Assembly (NCBI GenBank): GCA_002402375.1
Contig: DHFT01000050.1
Coordinates: 1-36,397, forward strand
Source: Elusimicrobia bacterium UBA4817
Lineage (GTDB): Bacteria > Elusimicrobiota > UBA8919
DNA: 36,397 bases
Direction of reading: 5' to 3'
Part shown: positions 17,054-27,578 of the stretch, piece by piece
Layout of the letters: each line of letters begins with the position of its first letter
Numbering within the stretch: position 1 is the first letter of the stretch
Notes under the pieces: generated by a model
What the model saw: the letters and a program-made list of their open reading frames with translations, nothing else
Databases searched by the model: none
What the model was told of the DNA's origin: nothing
Program-made: the position numbers and the translations under genes

Positions 17054-17964
17054 TAGATAGAAAAATTTATATCGGCACATCCGACGAAGCGTTGTCGCTT
17101 TTCGGCGAATATGATGAAAACCTGAAACTTTTGGAAAAAAGGTTCAATGTGAAAATTTTCGTGCGCGGGCATGAAGTGACCGTAAGAGGCCGCAAAAAAA
17201 ATGTGGCCAACACCGAGTATGCATTAAAAAATATCATGATGAAACTGAAACAGGGAACCGACGATATCGGACAGTTTATTTCCCCCGCCCCGCCGGATGC
17301 GATTATAGTTACCGACAGAGGCAAACCGATAAAACCGAGAACCAAGAATCAGGAAAAATATGTTGAAGCGATGGCAAAGTATGATATGGTTTTTGCGGTC
17401 GGTCCAGCCGGAACCGGCAAAACATTTCTTGCGGTTGCCCAGGCGGTAAAACTGCTGAAAGAAAATAAAATTTCAAGAATTGTTTTAACGAGACCGATAG
17501 TTGAAGCGGGAGAAAAACTCGGGTTTCTTCCGGGCGATTTTTATGAAAAGGTCAACCCGTATCTCACTCCGCTTTTTGACGCATTTTATACGCTTGTTGG
17601 TCCTCATAATTTCACAAGATATAGAAGCGAGGGGATTGTTGACATAGTTCCGCTTGCTTATATGAGAGGCAGAACTCTTGACGATGCTTTTGTAATTTTG
17701 GACGAAGCGCAGAATACCACGCTTGAACAGATGAAGATGTTTCTGACCCGTCTCGGCAGCGGTTCAAAAGCGGTGATTACCGGAGACATAACCCAGATTG
17801 ATTTTGAAAACAAAAAATCATCGGGACTTGTTCTGGCGACGGAGATTTTGCGTTCTGTCGCCCAGATAAAATTCGTGAATTTTACCGAAAAAGATGTTTT
17901 AAGACACGGGCTCGTCAGAAAAATCGTCGGAGCGTTTGAGAAGTGGGAAAAAAGACATGCTTAA
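17050..17964 (+). CDS. phoH: PhoH-like ATPase (PhoH/YbeZ)
   Basis: A P-loop ATPase linked to RNA metabolism and usually encoded beside ybeY, as here (one gene apart). An N-terminal KH-like region (about 25-70) with VRGHEVTVRG is followed by the ATPase domain. Walker A GPAGTGKT is at 118-125 and DEAQ at 218-221; LTRPIVEAGEKLGFLPGD and ITGDITQID are diagnostic. The length of 304 residues is normal. It overlaps the LysM gene by 4 nt and pgpH by 8 nt. Confidence 0.95.
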   Translation: MIDRKIYIGTSDEALSLFGEYDENLKLLEKRFNVKIFVRGHEVTVRGRKKNVANTEYALKNIMMKLKQGTDDIGQFISPAPPDAIIVTDRGKPIKPRTKNQEKYVEAMAKYDMVFAVGPAGTGKTFLAVAQAVKLLKENKISRIVLTRPIVEAGEKLGFLPGDFYEKVNPYLTPLFDAFYTLVGPHNFTRYRSEGIVDIVPLAYMRGRTLDDAFVILDEAQNTTLEQMKMFLTRLGSGSKAVITGDITQIDFENKKSSGLVLATEILRSVAQIKFVNFTEKDVLRHGLVRKIVGAFEKWEKRHA

Positions 17965-19444
17965 TTTTATAAAGAAAATCATAAAAGAACCGATTAAAAA
18001 AATTCTTCTGTGGACGGAAAAGGCAAACCCGCCTGAAAAAATGAAGTTCAATATGAAGATTTTCAAAAGGGACATTCATATTCCGACGGGCGTAATAGCT
18101 GTTTTTATTTATGTAAGTTTGGTTCTAACAATTTCGTTTGAACTCGGGCTAAACTTAACCGGTGTTTTGGGACTCGTGATATTTCTTGCGGCAATTATGT
18201 CGCTTTCCGTAATTTACCTAAAAAAATCACATGCCGATTTTATTAACGACGATGAAAGCGTAATGCTTGTCGGGTTTATTCTGGTATTTGTCATTTTTCT
18301 GTCGGGTGCGTTGAAAACTTATGGTTTTTCCGCGTGGGCTATACCGTCACCGGTTGTTGCAATTTTGATAACACTACTTGTGTCGCCGGTGGTTGCGACA
18401 GTCAGTAGTTTGATAGTAAGCATTTTTGCCGGAATTTTATTTAATTTTTCCATCTCGGCATTTTCCGTTTCATATCTCGGTTGTATAATCGGAATTTTTG
18501 CTTCGGCAAAAGTCAAAAACAGGCACGACCTCGTTAAAATCGGCTATTATCTAATTTTGACCAATATCATCGTTATTACTTCCGTCGGACTTCTTGAGGG
18601 TTGGGCTGCAAAAATGTTTCTGCCGTCGGTAATGTGGGGTGCTGCAAACGGCGTTTTTTCAGTTATGCTCTCATCTGCATTTCTTCCCTATCTTGAAAAA
18701 TTTTTCTCCAAGACGACTTCAATCCGTCTTCTAGAACTCGGTGACTTCAACCAGCCGTTGCTGAAACGCTTAATGTTAGAAGCACCTGGAAGTTATCACC
18801 ATTCTCTGATGGTCGCTTCACTTTCCGAAACCGCCGCCGATGCCGTCGGCGCCAACCCGCTTTTATGCCGCGTGGGGGCTTATTATCACGATGTTGGAAA
18901 GATTACAACGCCGGAGTATTTTATAGAAAACCAGTCGGCAATTATTTCCAAGCATGAGGATTTGAAATCACAGATGTCGTCTTTCGTTATTATTTCACAT
19001 ATCAAAGAAGGCGTCCGCTTGGCACAGGAATACGGTATTGACAAGGTTCTCGTTGATATTATCCGGCAACATCACGGGATGTCTTTGGTTCATTATTTTT
19101 ATATGAAGGCGCTTGAAAGCGGAGTTGCAAATTCGGAAAAGTCCGTCTACAGGTATCCCGGTCCCCGTCCTAAAACGAAAGAATCCGCTATTATAATGTT
19201 AGCGGATTCCGTGGAGGCGGCCTCGCGTATTTTGGAAGAACCCAATTTTTCGCAATTACAGGAAATGGTTCATAAAATAATTAATAATAAGTTCATAGAC
19301 GGTCAATTGCAGGACGTGGAATTAACCCTTGCCGATTTGAGTAAAATTGCAGAAAAATTTGTAAGCGTTCTTGCGGGGATTTATCATTCAAGGATAGAAT
19401 ATCCGGAAGAACACGGAACAGGTACGGAACAGGCACGGAAGTAA
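17957..19444 (+). CDS. Short PgpH/YqfF-type HD phosphodiesterase (7TM-HD)
   Basis: PgpH proteins are membrane c-di-AMP phosphodiesterases. This one has about six or seven hydrophobic segments (residues about 38-250), then an HDIG-type HD domain: SYHHSL (His281, His282), AYYHDVGK (His311-Asp312) and later IRQHHG and MLADSVEAA. At 496 residues it lacks the large extracellular HDED domain found in full-length family members. I choose the ATG at 17957 rather than an upstream TTG at 17936. The order phoH-pgpH-ybeY is conserved in Firmicutes. The C-terminal residues GTGTEQARK are encoded by a GGAACAGG repeat that contains the end of the gene. Confidence 0.9.
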   Translation: MLNFIKKIIKEPIKKILLWTEKANPPEKMKFNMKIFKRDIHIPTGVIAVFIYVSLVLTISFELGLNLTGVLGLVIFLAAIMSLSVIYLKKSHADFINDDESVMLVGFILVFVIFLSGALKTYGFSAWAIPSPVVAILITLLVSPVVATVSSLIVSIFAGILFNFSISAFSVSYLGCIIGIFASAKVKNRHDLVKIGYYLILTNIIVITSVGLLEGWAAKMFLPSVMWGAANGVFSVMLSSAFLPYLEKFFSKTTSIRLLELGDFNQPLLKRLMLEAPGSYHHSLMVASLSETAADAVGANPLLCRVGAYYHDVGKITTPEYFIENQSAIISKHEDLKSQMSSFVIISHIKEGVRLAQEYGIDKVLVDIIRQHHGMSLVHYFYMKALESGVANSEKSVYRYPGPRPKTKESAIIMLADSVEAASRILEEPNFSQLQEMVHKIINNKFIDGQLQDVELTLADLSKIAEKFVSVLAGIYHSRIEYPEEHGTGTEQARK

Positions 19445-19499
19445 GGAACATGGAACAGAAACGAAAAGTTTCGCTTCAGTTCCGCGTAATGAGCAAAGC
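19413..19499 (+). repeat. GGAACA repeat, hairpin and AGCGAATAA tail between pgpH and ybeY
   Basis: ACGGAACAGG recurs with an 11-bp period (19413, 19424, partial at 19435). It is followed by a hairpin with 15-nt arms (19452-19466 and 19469-19483, 13 of 15 paired, loop AG). GAGCAAAGCGAATAA then precedes the ybeY ATG directly and matches the thpR cassette tail at 14 of 15 positions. ybeY therefore has no visible ribosome-binding site. Confidence 0.75.
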
Positions 19500-19505
19500 G
19501 AATAA

Positions 19506-19913
19506 ATGGCGATAAAAATTTTTAACAAACAGAATAAAATAAAATTAGATGTCCGCAAAATTCGTAAGTATTTGCCGTTTGTTGAAAAAAAAATGTTTTT
19601 GTCAAAAAATGATTGTTACAACATAATTTTTTTAGACGACAGAAATATAAAAAAACTTAATAAAAAATTCCGGCAGGCCGACCGTGCTACGGATGTTTTA
19701 TCGTTCAAAAATACGCCAAAAGATTCCGATATTTTTATTTCGGTTGAAACGGCAAAAGATAATGCAAAGTTTTATAGGCAGGATTTTTATACGGAAATTT
19801 TACGGTTGGTTATTCACGGTATTTTGCATTCGCAGGGCTATACCGATTATTCCGTGAAAACAAAAAAAAATATGTGGAAGAAACAGGAACAGGTGCTGAA
19901 ATGTATTATTTAA
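19506..19913 (+). CDS. ybeY: YbeY endoribonuclease-like protein with altered third metal ligand
   Basis: YbeY is a zinc-dependent protein needed for 16S rRNA 3'-end processing and ribosome quality control. The N-terminal region (NIIFLDDRNIKKLNKKFRQ, then RATDVLSF) is diagnostic. The metal motif reads HGILHSQGYTDY, whereas the classical form is HGxLHLxGYDH. The first two histidines are kept and the third is missing; Asp in TDY is a possible substitute, as in some other lineages. The length of 135 residues is slightly short. It is followed with overlap by the CNNM gene. Confidence 0.92.
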   Translation: MAIKIFNKQNKIKLDVRKIRKYLPFVEKKMFLSKNDCYNIIFLDDRNIKKLNKKFRQADRATDVLSFKNTPKDSDIFISVETAKDNAKFYRQDFYTEILRLVIHGILHSQGYTDYSVKTKKNMWKKQEQVLKCII

Positions 19914-20920
19914 TGGAACTTTTGCTGCTGTTGATTCTTTTTTTTGCTGCCGCATATTGTTCTATGGTGGAGACGTCATTAGTATCTCTGTCCAGAGTGA
20001 AAATAAAAAAAATAATGCAAGAGAATCCTAAAAAATCTGTCGGTTTAAAAATATGGTTAGAGAACCCCAATAAATATCTAACAACCTTACTTTTAGCTAA
20101 TGATGCTGTTACGATTATTGGTACCGCTATTGCAACATCCGTTGCAGTTGAAATAAGTCAAAGATATAGATTAAATGAATCTATAATTGTTGCCGTTACT
20201 GCTGTAATAGTATGGGCGACATTTCTTATATTCGGCGAAATAGTTCCTAAAATACTTGGCATTCATCATTCGGAAAAGGTTGTAAAATTTTCCATTAGTA
20301 AACTTTATTATTTTGATAAACTGGTATCTCCTGTATCAAAGGTATTTACTAAAATAGCCGGTTGGGTAACAGGTAAGTCCGTAAGAAAAGAGATACCGAT
20401 ACTTACATATGATGATATAAAAACAACGATTACAGTAGGGCACGAGATAGGGGTTTTCGGAACTGAAACAAAAAAGATGATGCACTCCGTTCTCAATTTT
20501 TCGCAGATAACCGCAAAGTCAATAATGACTCCGCGCAATAGAATAGAAATGGTGAATTTTGACACGGAAAGAGAAAAATTTGTTGACTTGATTGTTGAAA
20601 CCGGTCATTCCCGCGTCCCTATCTACAAAGACAATTCCGACAATATTGTTGGAATAATTTATGTCCGCGACCTTCTGGATATGTGGCGCGGCGGTCTCGT
20701 TTTTACCGTTGACGATTTATTGCGGCCGGTAATATTTGTGGATGAGGAAAAAAAAGTCAGCGAACTGATGAGGCAGTTCAAAAAAGGGGAGACGCATCTT
20801 GTTATTGTAAAAAATGCCGAGGGTAAAATCGTCGGTTTAGTTACAATTGAAGATATTATAGAAGAGGTCTTCGGCGAAATTTTGGACGAGTATGATGTGG
20901 CGGAATTGTTCAGGGAATAA
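19901..20920 (+). CDS. CNNM/CorC-type transmembrane protein with CBS pair
   Basis: An N-terminal CNNM (DUF21) transmembrane domain (residues about 1-175) with SMVETSLVSLSRVKIKKI and LLLANDAVTIIGTA, then a CBS pair (about 205-330) with MTPRNRI, HSRVPIYKD and GLVTIEDIIEEVFGEI. The usual C-terminal CorC_HlyC domain seems to be missing because the protein ends shortly after the second CBS. Related proteins act in magnesium/cobalt export or resistance; the adjacent mgtE supports a divalent-cation role. I choose the ATG at 19901, with 19913 as an alternative. It overlaps ybeY by 13 nt. Confidence 0.9.
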   Translation: MYYLMELLLLLILFFAAAYCSMVETSLVSLSRVKIKKIMQENPKKSVGLKIWLENPNKYLTTLLLANDAVTIIGTAIATSVAVEISQRYRLNESIIVAVTAVIVWATFLIFGEIVPKILGIHHSEKVVKFSISKLYYFDKLVSPVSKVFTKIAGWVTGKSVRKEIPILTYDDIKTTITVGHEIGVFGTETKKMMHSVLNFSQITAKSIMTPRNRIEMVNFDTEREKFVDLIVETGHSRVPIYKDNSDNIVGIIYVRDLLDMWRGGLVFTVDDLLRPVIFVDEEKKVSELMRQFKKGETHLVIVKNAEGKIVGLVTIEDIIEEVFGEILDEYDVAELFRE

Positions 20921-20923
20921 AGA

Positions 20924-22297
20924 ATGAAAAAAAACAACATTCAACCATGGGCGTTGTTTCTTCCCGAGTTAAAAGAACTTATTGAAGATAAGAATTTCAA
21001 TGAGTTAAAAAGACTTCTCAAAGGACTGCATCCCGTTGATTTGGCGGAGGGTTGGGATAAGTTTTCATCTCAGGAAAAATTAGTTGTTTTCAAATTATTG
21101 GATACAAAACGAGCAATTGAAATTTTTGAGGAACTGGATTTTGAGGAGCAATCATTCGTACTAAATAATCTTGAGGATACGTCCATTTCGGAATTGTTAA
21201 CCGATATGGCGTCCGACGAAAAAGCAAAACTTTTCAAAAATCTTCCCGATAGAATCCGAAAAAAAATGTCCACACTTCTTAAAAAAGAGGATGTTGAAGT
21301 GGTCAGAAAAATTGCCGAATATTCCGAGCACACGGCGGGAAGATTGATGTCAGCTGACTTTATAACTCTCGCTCCGCATCTTACAGCAAAGCAGTCGTTG
21401 GAAAAAATACAGGCGTGTGCCCGTCTTCACAAAATTGTAACGATATATGCGCTGTACGTGCTTGACGATAAAAATTCTCTTATCGGAGGTGTTACGCTAC
21501 GCCGTCTGATATCCGCCCCGCAGGATATAAAAATTTCGGAAATTATGTCGCCTGTCCAGTTACTAAAAATCAACGCTGATGTTGACCAGGAAGAAGTCGC
21601 CAAAAAATTTTCAAAATATGACCTTACCGCCGCACCGGTTGTTGACGACGAAAATCATCTAATCGGCGTCATTACGATTGACGATGTCGTGGATGTCATC
21701 AATCAGGAAGCGACCGAGGACATCGCGAAAATGGGTGGAACCTCCGCGAAAGAACTTTCTGCAGATTCGGTCGTCAAAGTAGTTAAATACAGGATGCCGT
21801 GGCTTTTTGCGACATTTCTTGGTGGACTGGTGACGAGTTTCATAATCGCCAAATTTCAACGCACACTTGCGGAAGTAATCGCTCTTGCAAGTTTTATTCC
21901 CGTGGTGCTTGGTATGGGAAACAACATCGGCGTCCAGAGCGCAACTATTGTCATCAGGTCAATTGTTATAGGGCAGTTACAAGTCGGGAAAATTTTTCAA
22001 TCAATTTTAAGGGAGTTTAGGGTAGGACTTATTATCGGTTTGATTTACGGATTATTTTTAGGTATTGTCGCTTATACGAAACATGGTTTATCTCCGGCGT
22101 TCCATTTTGCTTTTGCAGTAGGTACAGGTATTTGGTTGGCGATGACTTTTGCCGCACTTATCGGAATGCTCATACCGGTTGCGTTTTACAGGTTTAAGAT
22201 AGACCCTGCTGTGGCTTCGGGCCCTTTTGTCGCAACTGCAACCGATATTGTTTCGCTTACGGCGTATCTTACAATTTCAACTATTATACTTTTATGA
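20924..22297 (+). CDS. mgtE: Magnesium transporter MgtE
   Basis: A Mg2+ channel of the MgtE family. The cytoplasmic N domain (about 1-135, with HPVDLAEGWDKFSSQEK) and CBS pair (about 140-260) are followed by five transmembrane helices (about 285-457). SFIPVVLGMGNNIGVQSATI and DPAVASGPFVATATDIVSL are the pore signatures. Asp441 is the predicted selectivity residue. The family often has GN where this protein has NN in the first signature. The length of 457 residues is normal. It is 3 nt after the CNNM gene and overlaps recO by 4 nt. Confidence 0.95.
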   Translation: MKKNNIQPWALFLPELKELIEDKNFNELKRLLKGLHPVDLAEGWDKFSSQEKLVVFKLLDTKRAIEIFEELDFEEQSFVLNNLEDTSISELLTDMASDEKAKLFKNLPDRIRKKMSTLLKKEDVEVVRKIAEYSEHTAGRLMSADFITLAPHLTAKQSLEKIQACARLHKIVTIYALYVLDDKNSLIGGVTLRRLISAPQDIKISEIMSPVQLLKINADVDQEEVAKKFSKYDLTAAPVVDDENHLIGVITIDDVVDVINQEATEDIAKMGGTSAKELSADSVVKVVKYRMPWLFATFLGGLVTSFIIAKFQRTLAEVIALASFIPVVLGMGNNIGVQSATIVIRSIVIGQLQVGKIFQSILREFRVGLIIGLIYGLFLGIVAYTKHGLSPAFHFAFAVGTGIWLAMTFAALIGMLIPVAFYRFKIDPAVASGPFVATATDIVSLTAYLTISTIILL

Positions 22298-22812
22298 TTT
22301 ACAATACTCATGCGATTGTTATCAAAAAAACTGATTTCAGAGAATATGACCGTATGCTGACGCTTTACACGAAGGACTTCGGAAAAATAAAAGCGCAGGT
22401 GCGCAGCGTGAAAAAGCCGCGCGCGAAACTAACATCGCTGACGGAACTTTTTGTCCTCGCCGAATTCCGGATTTTTTTGAGAGAGCACGCTGCATTCGGA
22501 AAGATTACGGGGGGTGTAATACTTGATTCTAATCCGTTAATCCGGTACAATGTGCAAAAATATTATGAGGCGTGTTATATTTGCGAGGTTCTTGATGCCC
22601 TAACGCCCGACAGACAGCCGAACACCGAAAAATTTTTTTTATTAAAAGAAAAACTTTCGCTTCTCAATAAAAATGTTCTTAATCAAAAAGATGATTTTAC
22701 AGAAAAACTCCTAAAGTTGACGGGCTTCGGAGTAAAAGTGGGTATGTCGGCGGATATGGCGTTGCAGGAACATTTGGCGTATCCCTTAAAGGCAGAGATA
22801 GTGAGTAAGTGA
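22294..22812 (+). CDS. recO: DNA repair protein RecO, short form ending in a repeat
   Basis: RecO helps load RecA in the RecFOR pathway. The N-terminal OB-fold is clear: HAIVIKKTDFREYDRMLTLYT and GKIKAQVRSVKKPRAKL. The C-terminal helical part is shorter than usual (172 residues against about 240) and the Cys-rich zinc motif of many RecO proteins is absent. The last codons (EIVSK and the stop) are made by a GTGAGTAA repeat, so the 3' end may have been replaced when the repeat arose. The conserved order recO-glyQ-glyS supports the assignment. Confidence 0.88.
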   Translation: MIYNTHAIVIKKTDFREYDRMLTLYTKDFGKIKAQVRSVKKPRAKLTSLTELFVLAEFRIFLREHAAFGKITGGVILDSNPLIRYNVQKYYEACYICEVLDALTPDRQPNTEKFFLLKEKLSLLNKNVLNQKDDFTEKLLKLTGFGVKVGMSADMALQEHLAYPLKAEIVSK

Positions 22813-22888
22813 GTAAGTGAGTAAGTAAGGAAAAACAATTGATTCACCCCTAACTCACTGCTCACCGCTCACTGCTTACTGCTCACTA
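22801..22888 (+). repeat. Paired tandem-repeat cassette between recO and glyQ
   Basis: The left array is GTGAGTAA at 22801, 22809 and 22817 (period 8). The right array is CTCACTG-like units at 22854, 22861, 22868, 22875 and 22882 (period 7). GAGT/ACTC complementarity makes them opposing arms. The recO stop lies in the left array and glyQ starts 8 nt after the right one, leaving no ribosome-binding site. Confidence 0.85.
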
Positions 22889-22895
22889 AAAAGAT

Positions 22896-23780
22896 ATGAA
22901 CTTTCAGGAAATTATTTTATCGTTGACGAAATTTTGGGCTAAGCAGGGCTGCATAGTTGTCCAGCCGTATGATTTAGAAAAAGGCGCCGGGACTTTCAAT
23001 CCTGCTACTTTTTTACGATGTCTCGGCGAGAAACCCTGGTCCGCATGTTATGTGGAGCCATCGCGCCGGCCCACCGACGGAAGATACGGCGAAAATCCGA
23101 ACCGTCTCCAGCACTATTATCAGTTTCAGGTCGTTATAAAACCTCCGCCGAAGGATATTCAAAAAATATATCTTTCGTCGCTAAAAGCCATCGGGCTCAA
23201 GCAGGAATTGCATGACATCCGTTTTGTGGAAGACGACTGGGAAAGCCCCACTTTGGGTGCATCCGGTCTCGGATGGGAGGTTTGGTGTGACGGAATGGAG
23301 ATAACGCAGTTCACATATTTTCAGAATATGGCAGGGATTGAATTAAACCCTATAACGGTTGAACTTACTTACGGGCTTGAGCGGCTCGCGATGTATATTC
23401 AGAAAAAAAAATCGGTCTATGAAATAATGTGGAACGACGAATTGACTTACGGCGAGATTCATTTAGAGGATGAAAGGCAATTCTCAAAATACAATTTTGA
23501 AGAAGCGGATGTTGAACTCTTAAAAAAACATTTTGATGAATACGAAAAGGAATGTAAGAAATTACTGTCGTCTGGTTTAGTGCTGCCGGCATATGATTTC
23601 GTTATGAAATGCTCTCATACATTCAATCTTTTGGATGCCCGTCGCGCAATTTCCGTCAGCCAGCGGGTTTCATACATAACAAGAGTCCGCAATCTTGCCT
23701 CGGAAGTCGCAAAAAAATATCTTGAAGGACAGGAAAGTATAAAAACCTTGCCACAGATTCACACAGATAAACACGGATAA
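22896..23780 (+). CDS. glyQ: Glycyl-tRNA synthetase alpha subunit
   Basis: Catalytic alpha subunit of the bacterial alpha2-beta2 GlyRS. It begins with FQEIILSLTKFWAKQGC and QPYDLEKGAGTFNP, and contains EPSRRPTDGRYGENPNR, LQHYYQFQVVIKP, EDDWESPTLGASGLGWEVW and FTYFQNMAG, all hallmark blocks. 294 residues is normal. The final residues QIHTDKHG come from the CACAGAT repeat that contains the stop codon. The start is the ATG at 22896 directly after a repeat cassette, without a clear Shine-Dalgarno site. Confidence 0.97.
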   Translation: MNFQEIILSLTKFWAKQGCIVVQPYDLEKGAGTFNPATFLRCLGEKPWSACYVEPSRRPTDGRYGENPNRLQHYYQFQVVIKPPPKDIQKIYLSSLKAIGLKQELHDIRFVEDDWESPTLGASGLGWEVWCDGMEITQFTYFQNMAGIELNPITVELTYGLERLAMYIQKKKSVYEIMWNDELTYGEIHLEDERQFSKYNFEEADVELLKKHFDEYEKECKKLLSSGLVLPAYDFVMKCSHTFNLLDARRAISVSQRVSYITRVRNLASEVAKKYLEGQESIKTLPQIHTDKHG

Positions 23781-23842
23781 ACTCAAAGGAACAAAAGTAA
23801 TTTATAGTTTTTTAATCTGTGCCAATCTGTGTCCATCTGTGG
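23752..23842 (+). repeat. Paired CACAGAT / ATCTGTG cassette between glyQ and glyS
   Basis: Left units are CACAGAT, CACAGAT and CACGGAT at 23752, 23762 and 23772. Right units are ATCTGTG at 23815, 23825 and 23835. Both have a 10-bp period and are reverse complements, giving an imperfect hairpin of about 27 bp with a 36-nt loop. The glyQ stop lies at the end of the left arm and glyS begins 14 nt after the right arm. Confidence 0.88.
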
Positions 23843-23855
23843 CTAAAATAAACAA

Positions 23856-25943
<2,088 letters not shown>

Positions 25944-25952
25944 AAATTCACA

Positions 25953-25981
25953 TTGACAAATTTTCAAAAACAGTTTATAAT
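25953..25981 (+). promoter_or_regulatory. Consensus sigma-70-type promoter of the FecR/outer-membrane operon
   Basis: TTGACA (25953-25958), a 17-nt spacer and TATAAT (25976-25981) match both consensus hexamers perfectly. A GGAGGTG ribosome-binding site follows at about 25997-26003, before the ATG at 26008. It lies in the 64-nt gap after glyS, so a new transcription unit starts here. Confidence 0.85.
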
Positions 25982-26007
25982 AATTACAGGTTGCCCGGAG
26001 GTGCATT

Positions 26008-27564
26008 ATGAAAAAATTTTTATCTGTGTTTATCTGTGTTAATCTGTGGTTTGTCAATCTGTGTTTCGCAGATGCAAAAATTGAAACGGTTGCCGGCGAT
26101 GTTTCTGTAAATGGTGTTTCGGCAATCGTCGGTCAGCAACTTAACTTAAATGATGTGATTAAAACATCCGCTCAATCTAATTCGGTAATTATGCTCAACG
26201 GTCACACGGTTAATGTTTCCGAAAAAACGGAAGCGACAATTTCGGAACTGACGGAAGAAACCTCTTTATTAAATGTGCTTATAGGAAAAATCCGTGCAAA
26301 GGTTAACAAACTTAAAGCGAGACAAAAGTTTGAAATAAAAACGCCGACGACGATTTGTGCAGTGAGAGGAACAGATTTTTCTGTTGATGTCTCGGCGGAC
26401 TTAATCACGCGACTGGAGGTCTACGAAGGTGTTGTTTCTGCGAAGGAGGAAATCACCGGCGGAGAGGTTTTGGTTAATCCCGGCGAATTCACAACTGTCC
26501 AAAAAGGCGAAGCGCCCGCAGAACCAAAGGCGTTAGAAGGTGAGAAGGTAAAAAGTGAGACGGAAGAAAAAAAAGAGGATTTTAAGTCCGAGGCGCAGAG
26601 AGAAATTTTTATGGAAATCTCCCGCGATGCCGTAAAGGAACGGGCAGCGGATGAAATAAAACTTGCGGAATATCAAAACGGAAAAGTGCTGATGGATGTT
26701 AGAGGTGCACGCGTTCGTCTTGAAGAATATGTATATCGCCCGCCTGAAAACAAAAGTCAGTTCAAATATGTCGTCCTGAATGAGAGAGAAAACAGATTTG
26801 ACTTTGGAAAAATTCTTTTTACATTCAACAAAGAACTTCCGTCCGACTTAAATGATGCCACGAAATATATGTTTTATAAAGAGGGTTCAACCGCTCCCGA
26901 CTGGTATCTGACAAACCTTGATTCCATTATGTCAAATACTTACGATAAAATTTTAGAAGAGGCGTCCGGCGGAAAAATGGTTGCGGACGACCCGTTTTCG
27001 CCTACCGGTTGGTCGCTGTTTTTTTCGGATTATAAATTTTACATATCCAACGAGGGTTCAACCGAAAACTCCGGCCGCGGGAAACTTATGTGGCAGTTTG
27101 CGGATAACGGCGATAATATTGCCAAGCCGGACGAATTCACATTTATTAAAAATACCTCCATTTTGCAGACAAATGGATTTGAAAATATTTCCGAAACTTT
27201 TCTGACCCATAAAGACCCTGCGGACTCCACATTTAATAGAATGCCTGACGGGAATACAACTTTTCATTTTGCCTACAAGGATGTTTATGCCGACGGGACG
27301 ACGGTTGAAAAACACAACTATATTATAAATGACGACGGCAAGGTTCAAACGTTTTCCGATATCGCTTCATCCGAAGATATTTCCGCCGACGATATAAAAG
27401 AAAAAATTTTAACGCTCAATTTCCAGAATGTTTATACATCATCTCTGTTTGAGGATAAATACAGCACGGATGACGGGTTCGGAAAAAGAATTGACCTGAT
27501 TTTCTCGTCTAAACTTTTGTCCGATGCCGGAATTTTACAGTTACCCAGTTCCTTAAATCAATGA
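26008..27564 (+). CDS. Exported FecR-domain protein, larger paralogue
   Basis: The signal peptide (about residues 1-22, ending CFADA) is encoded by ATCTGTG repeats. The FecR domain (about 25-165) contains KTPTTICAVRGTDFSV, parallel to the 7209 protein. A Lys/Glu-rich linker (about 170-200) follows, then a 300-residue C-terminal region without a family I recognise (aromatic- and Asp-rich, probably beta). It has its own consensus promoter and a strong GGAGGTG site. The stop overlaps the start region of the downstream outer-membrane protein. No sigma factor or TonB receptor is present, so a signalling FecR role is doubtful. Confidence 0.82.
   Translation: MKKFLSVFICVNLWFVNLCFADAKIETVAGDVSVNGVSAIVGQQLNLNDVIKTSAQSNSVIMLNGHTVNVSEKTEATISELTEETSLLNVLIGKIRAKVNKLKARQKFEIKTPTTICAVRGTDFSVDVSADLITRLEVYEGVVSAKEEITGGEVLVNPGEFTTVQKGEAPAEPKALEGEKVKSETEEKKEDFKSEAQREIFMEISRDAVKERAADEIKLAEYQNGKVLMDVRGARVRLEEYVYRPPENKSQFKYVVLNERENRFDFGKILFTFNKELPSDLNDATKYMFYKEGSTAPDWYLTNLDSIMSNTYDKILEEASGGKMVADDPFSPTGWSLFFSDYKFYISNEGSTENSGRGKLMWQFADNGDNIAKPDEFTFIKNTSILQTNGFENISETFLTHKDPADSTFNRMPDGNTTFHFAYKDVYADGTTVEKHNYIINDDGKVQTFSDIASSEDISADDIKEKILTLNFQNVYTSSLFEDKYSTDDGFGKRIDLIFSSKLLSDAGILQLPSSLNQ
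26022..26063 (+). repeat. ATCTGTG tandem repeat encoding the FecR signal peptide
   Basis: ATCTGTG units start at 26022, 26032 and 26042 (period 10), with a fourth at 26057. They encode LSVFICVNLWFVNLCF. This is the right-arm unit of the 8025-8130 and 23752-23842 cassettes, here inside a coding start. Confidence 0.9.
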
Positions 27565-27578
27565 TTCGGAGGATTTTT

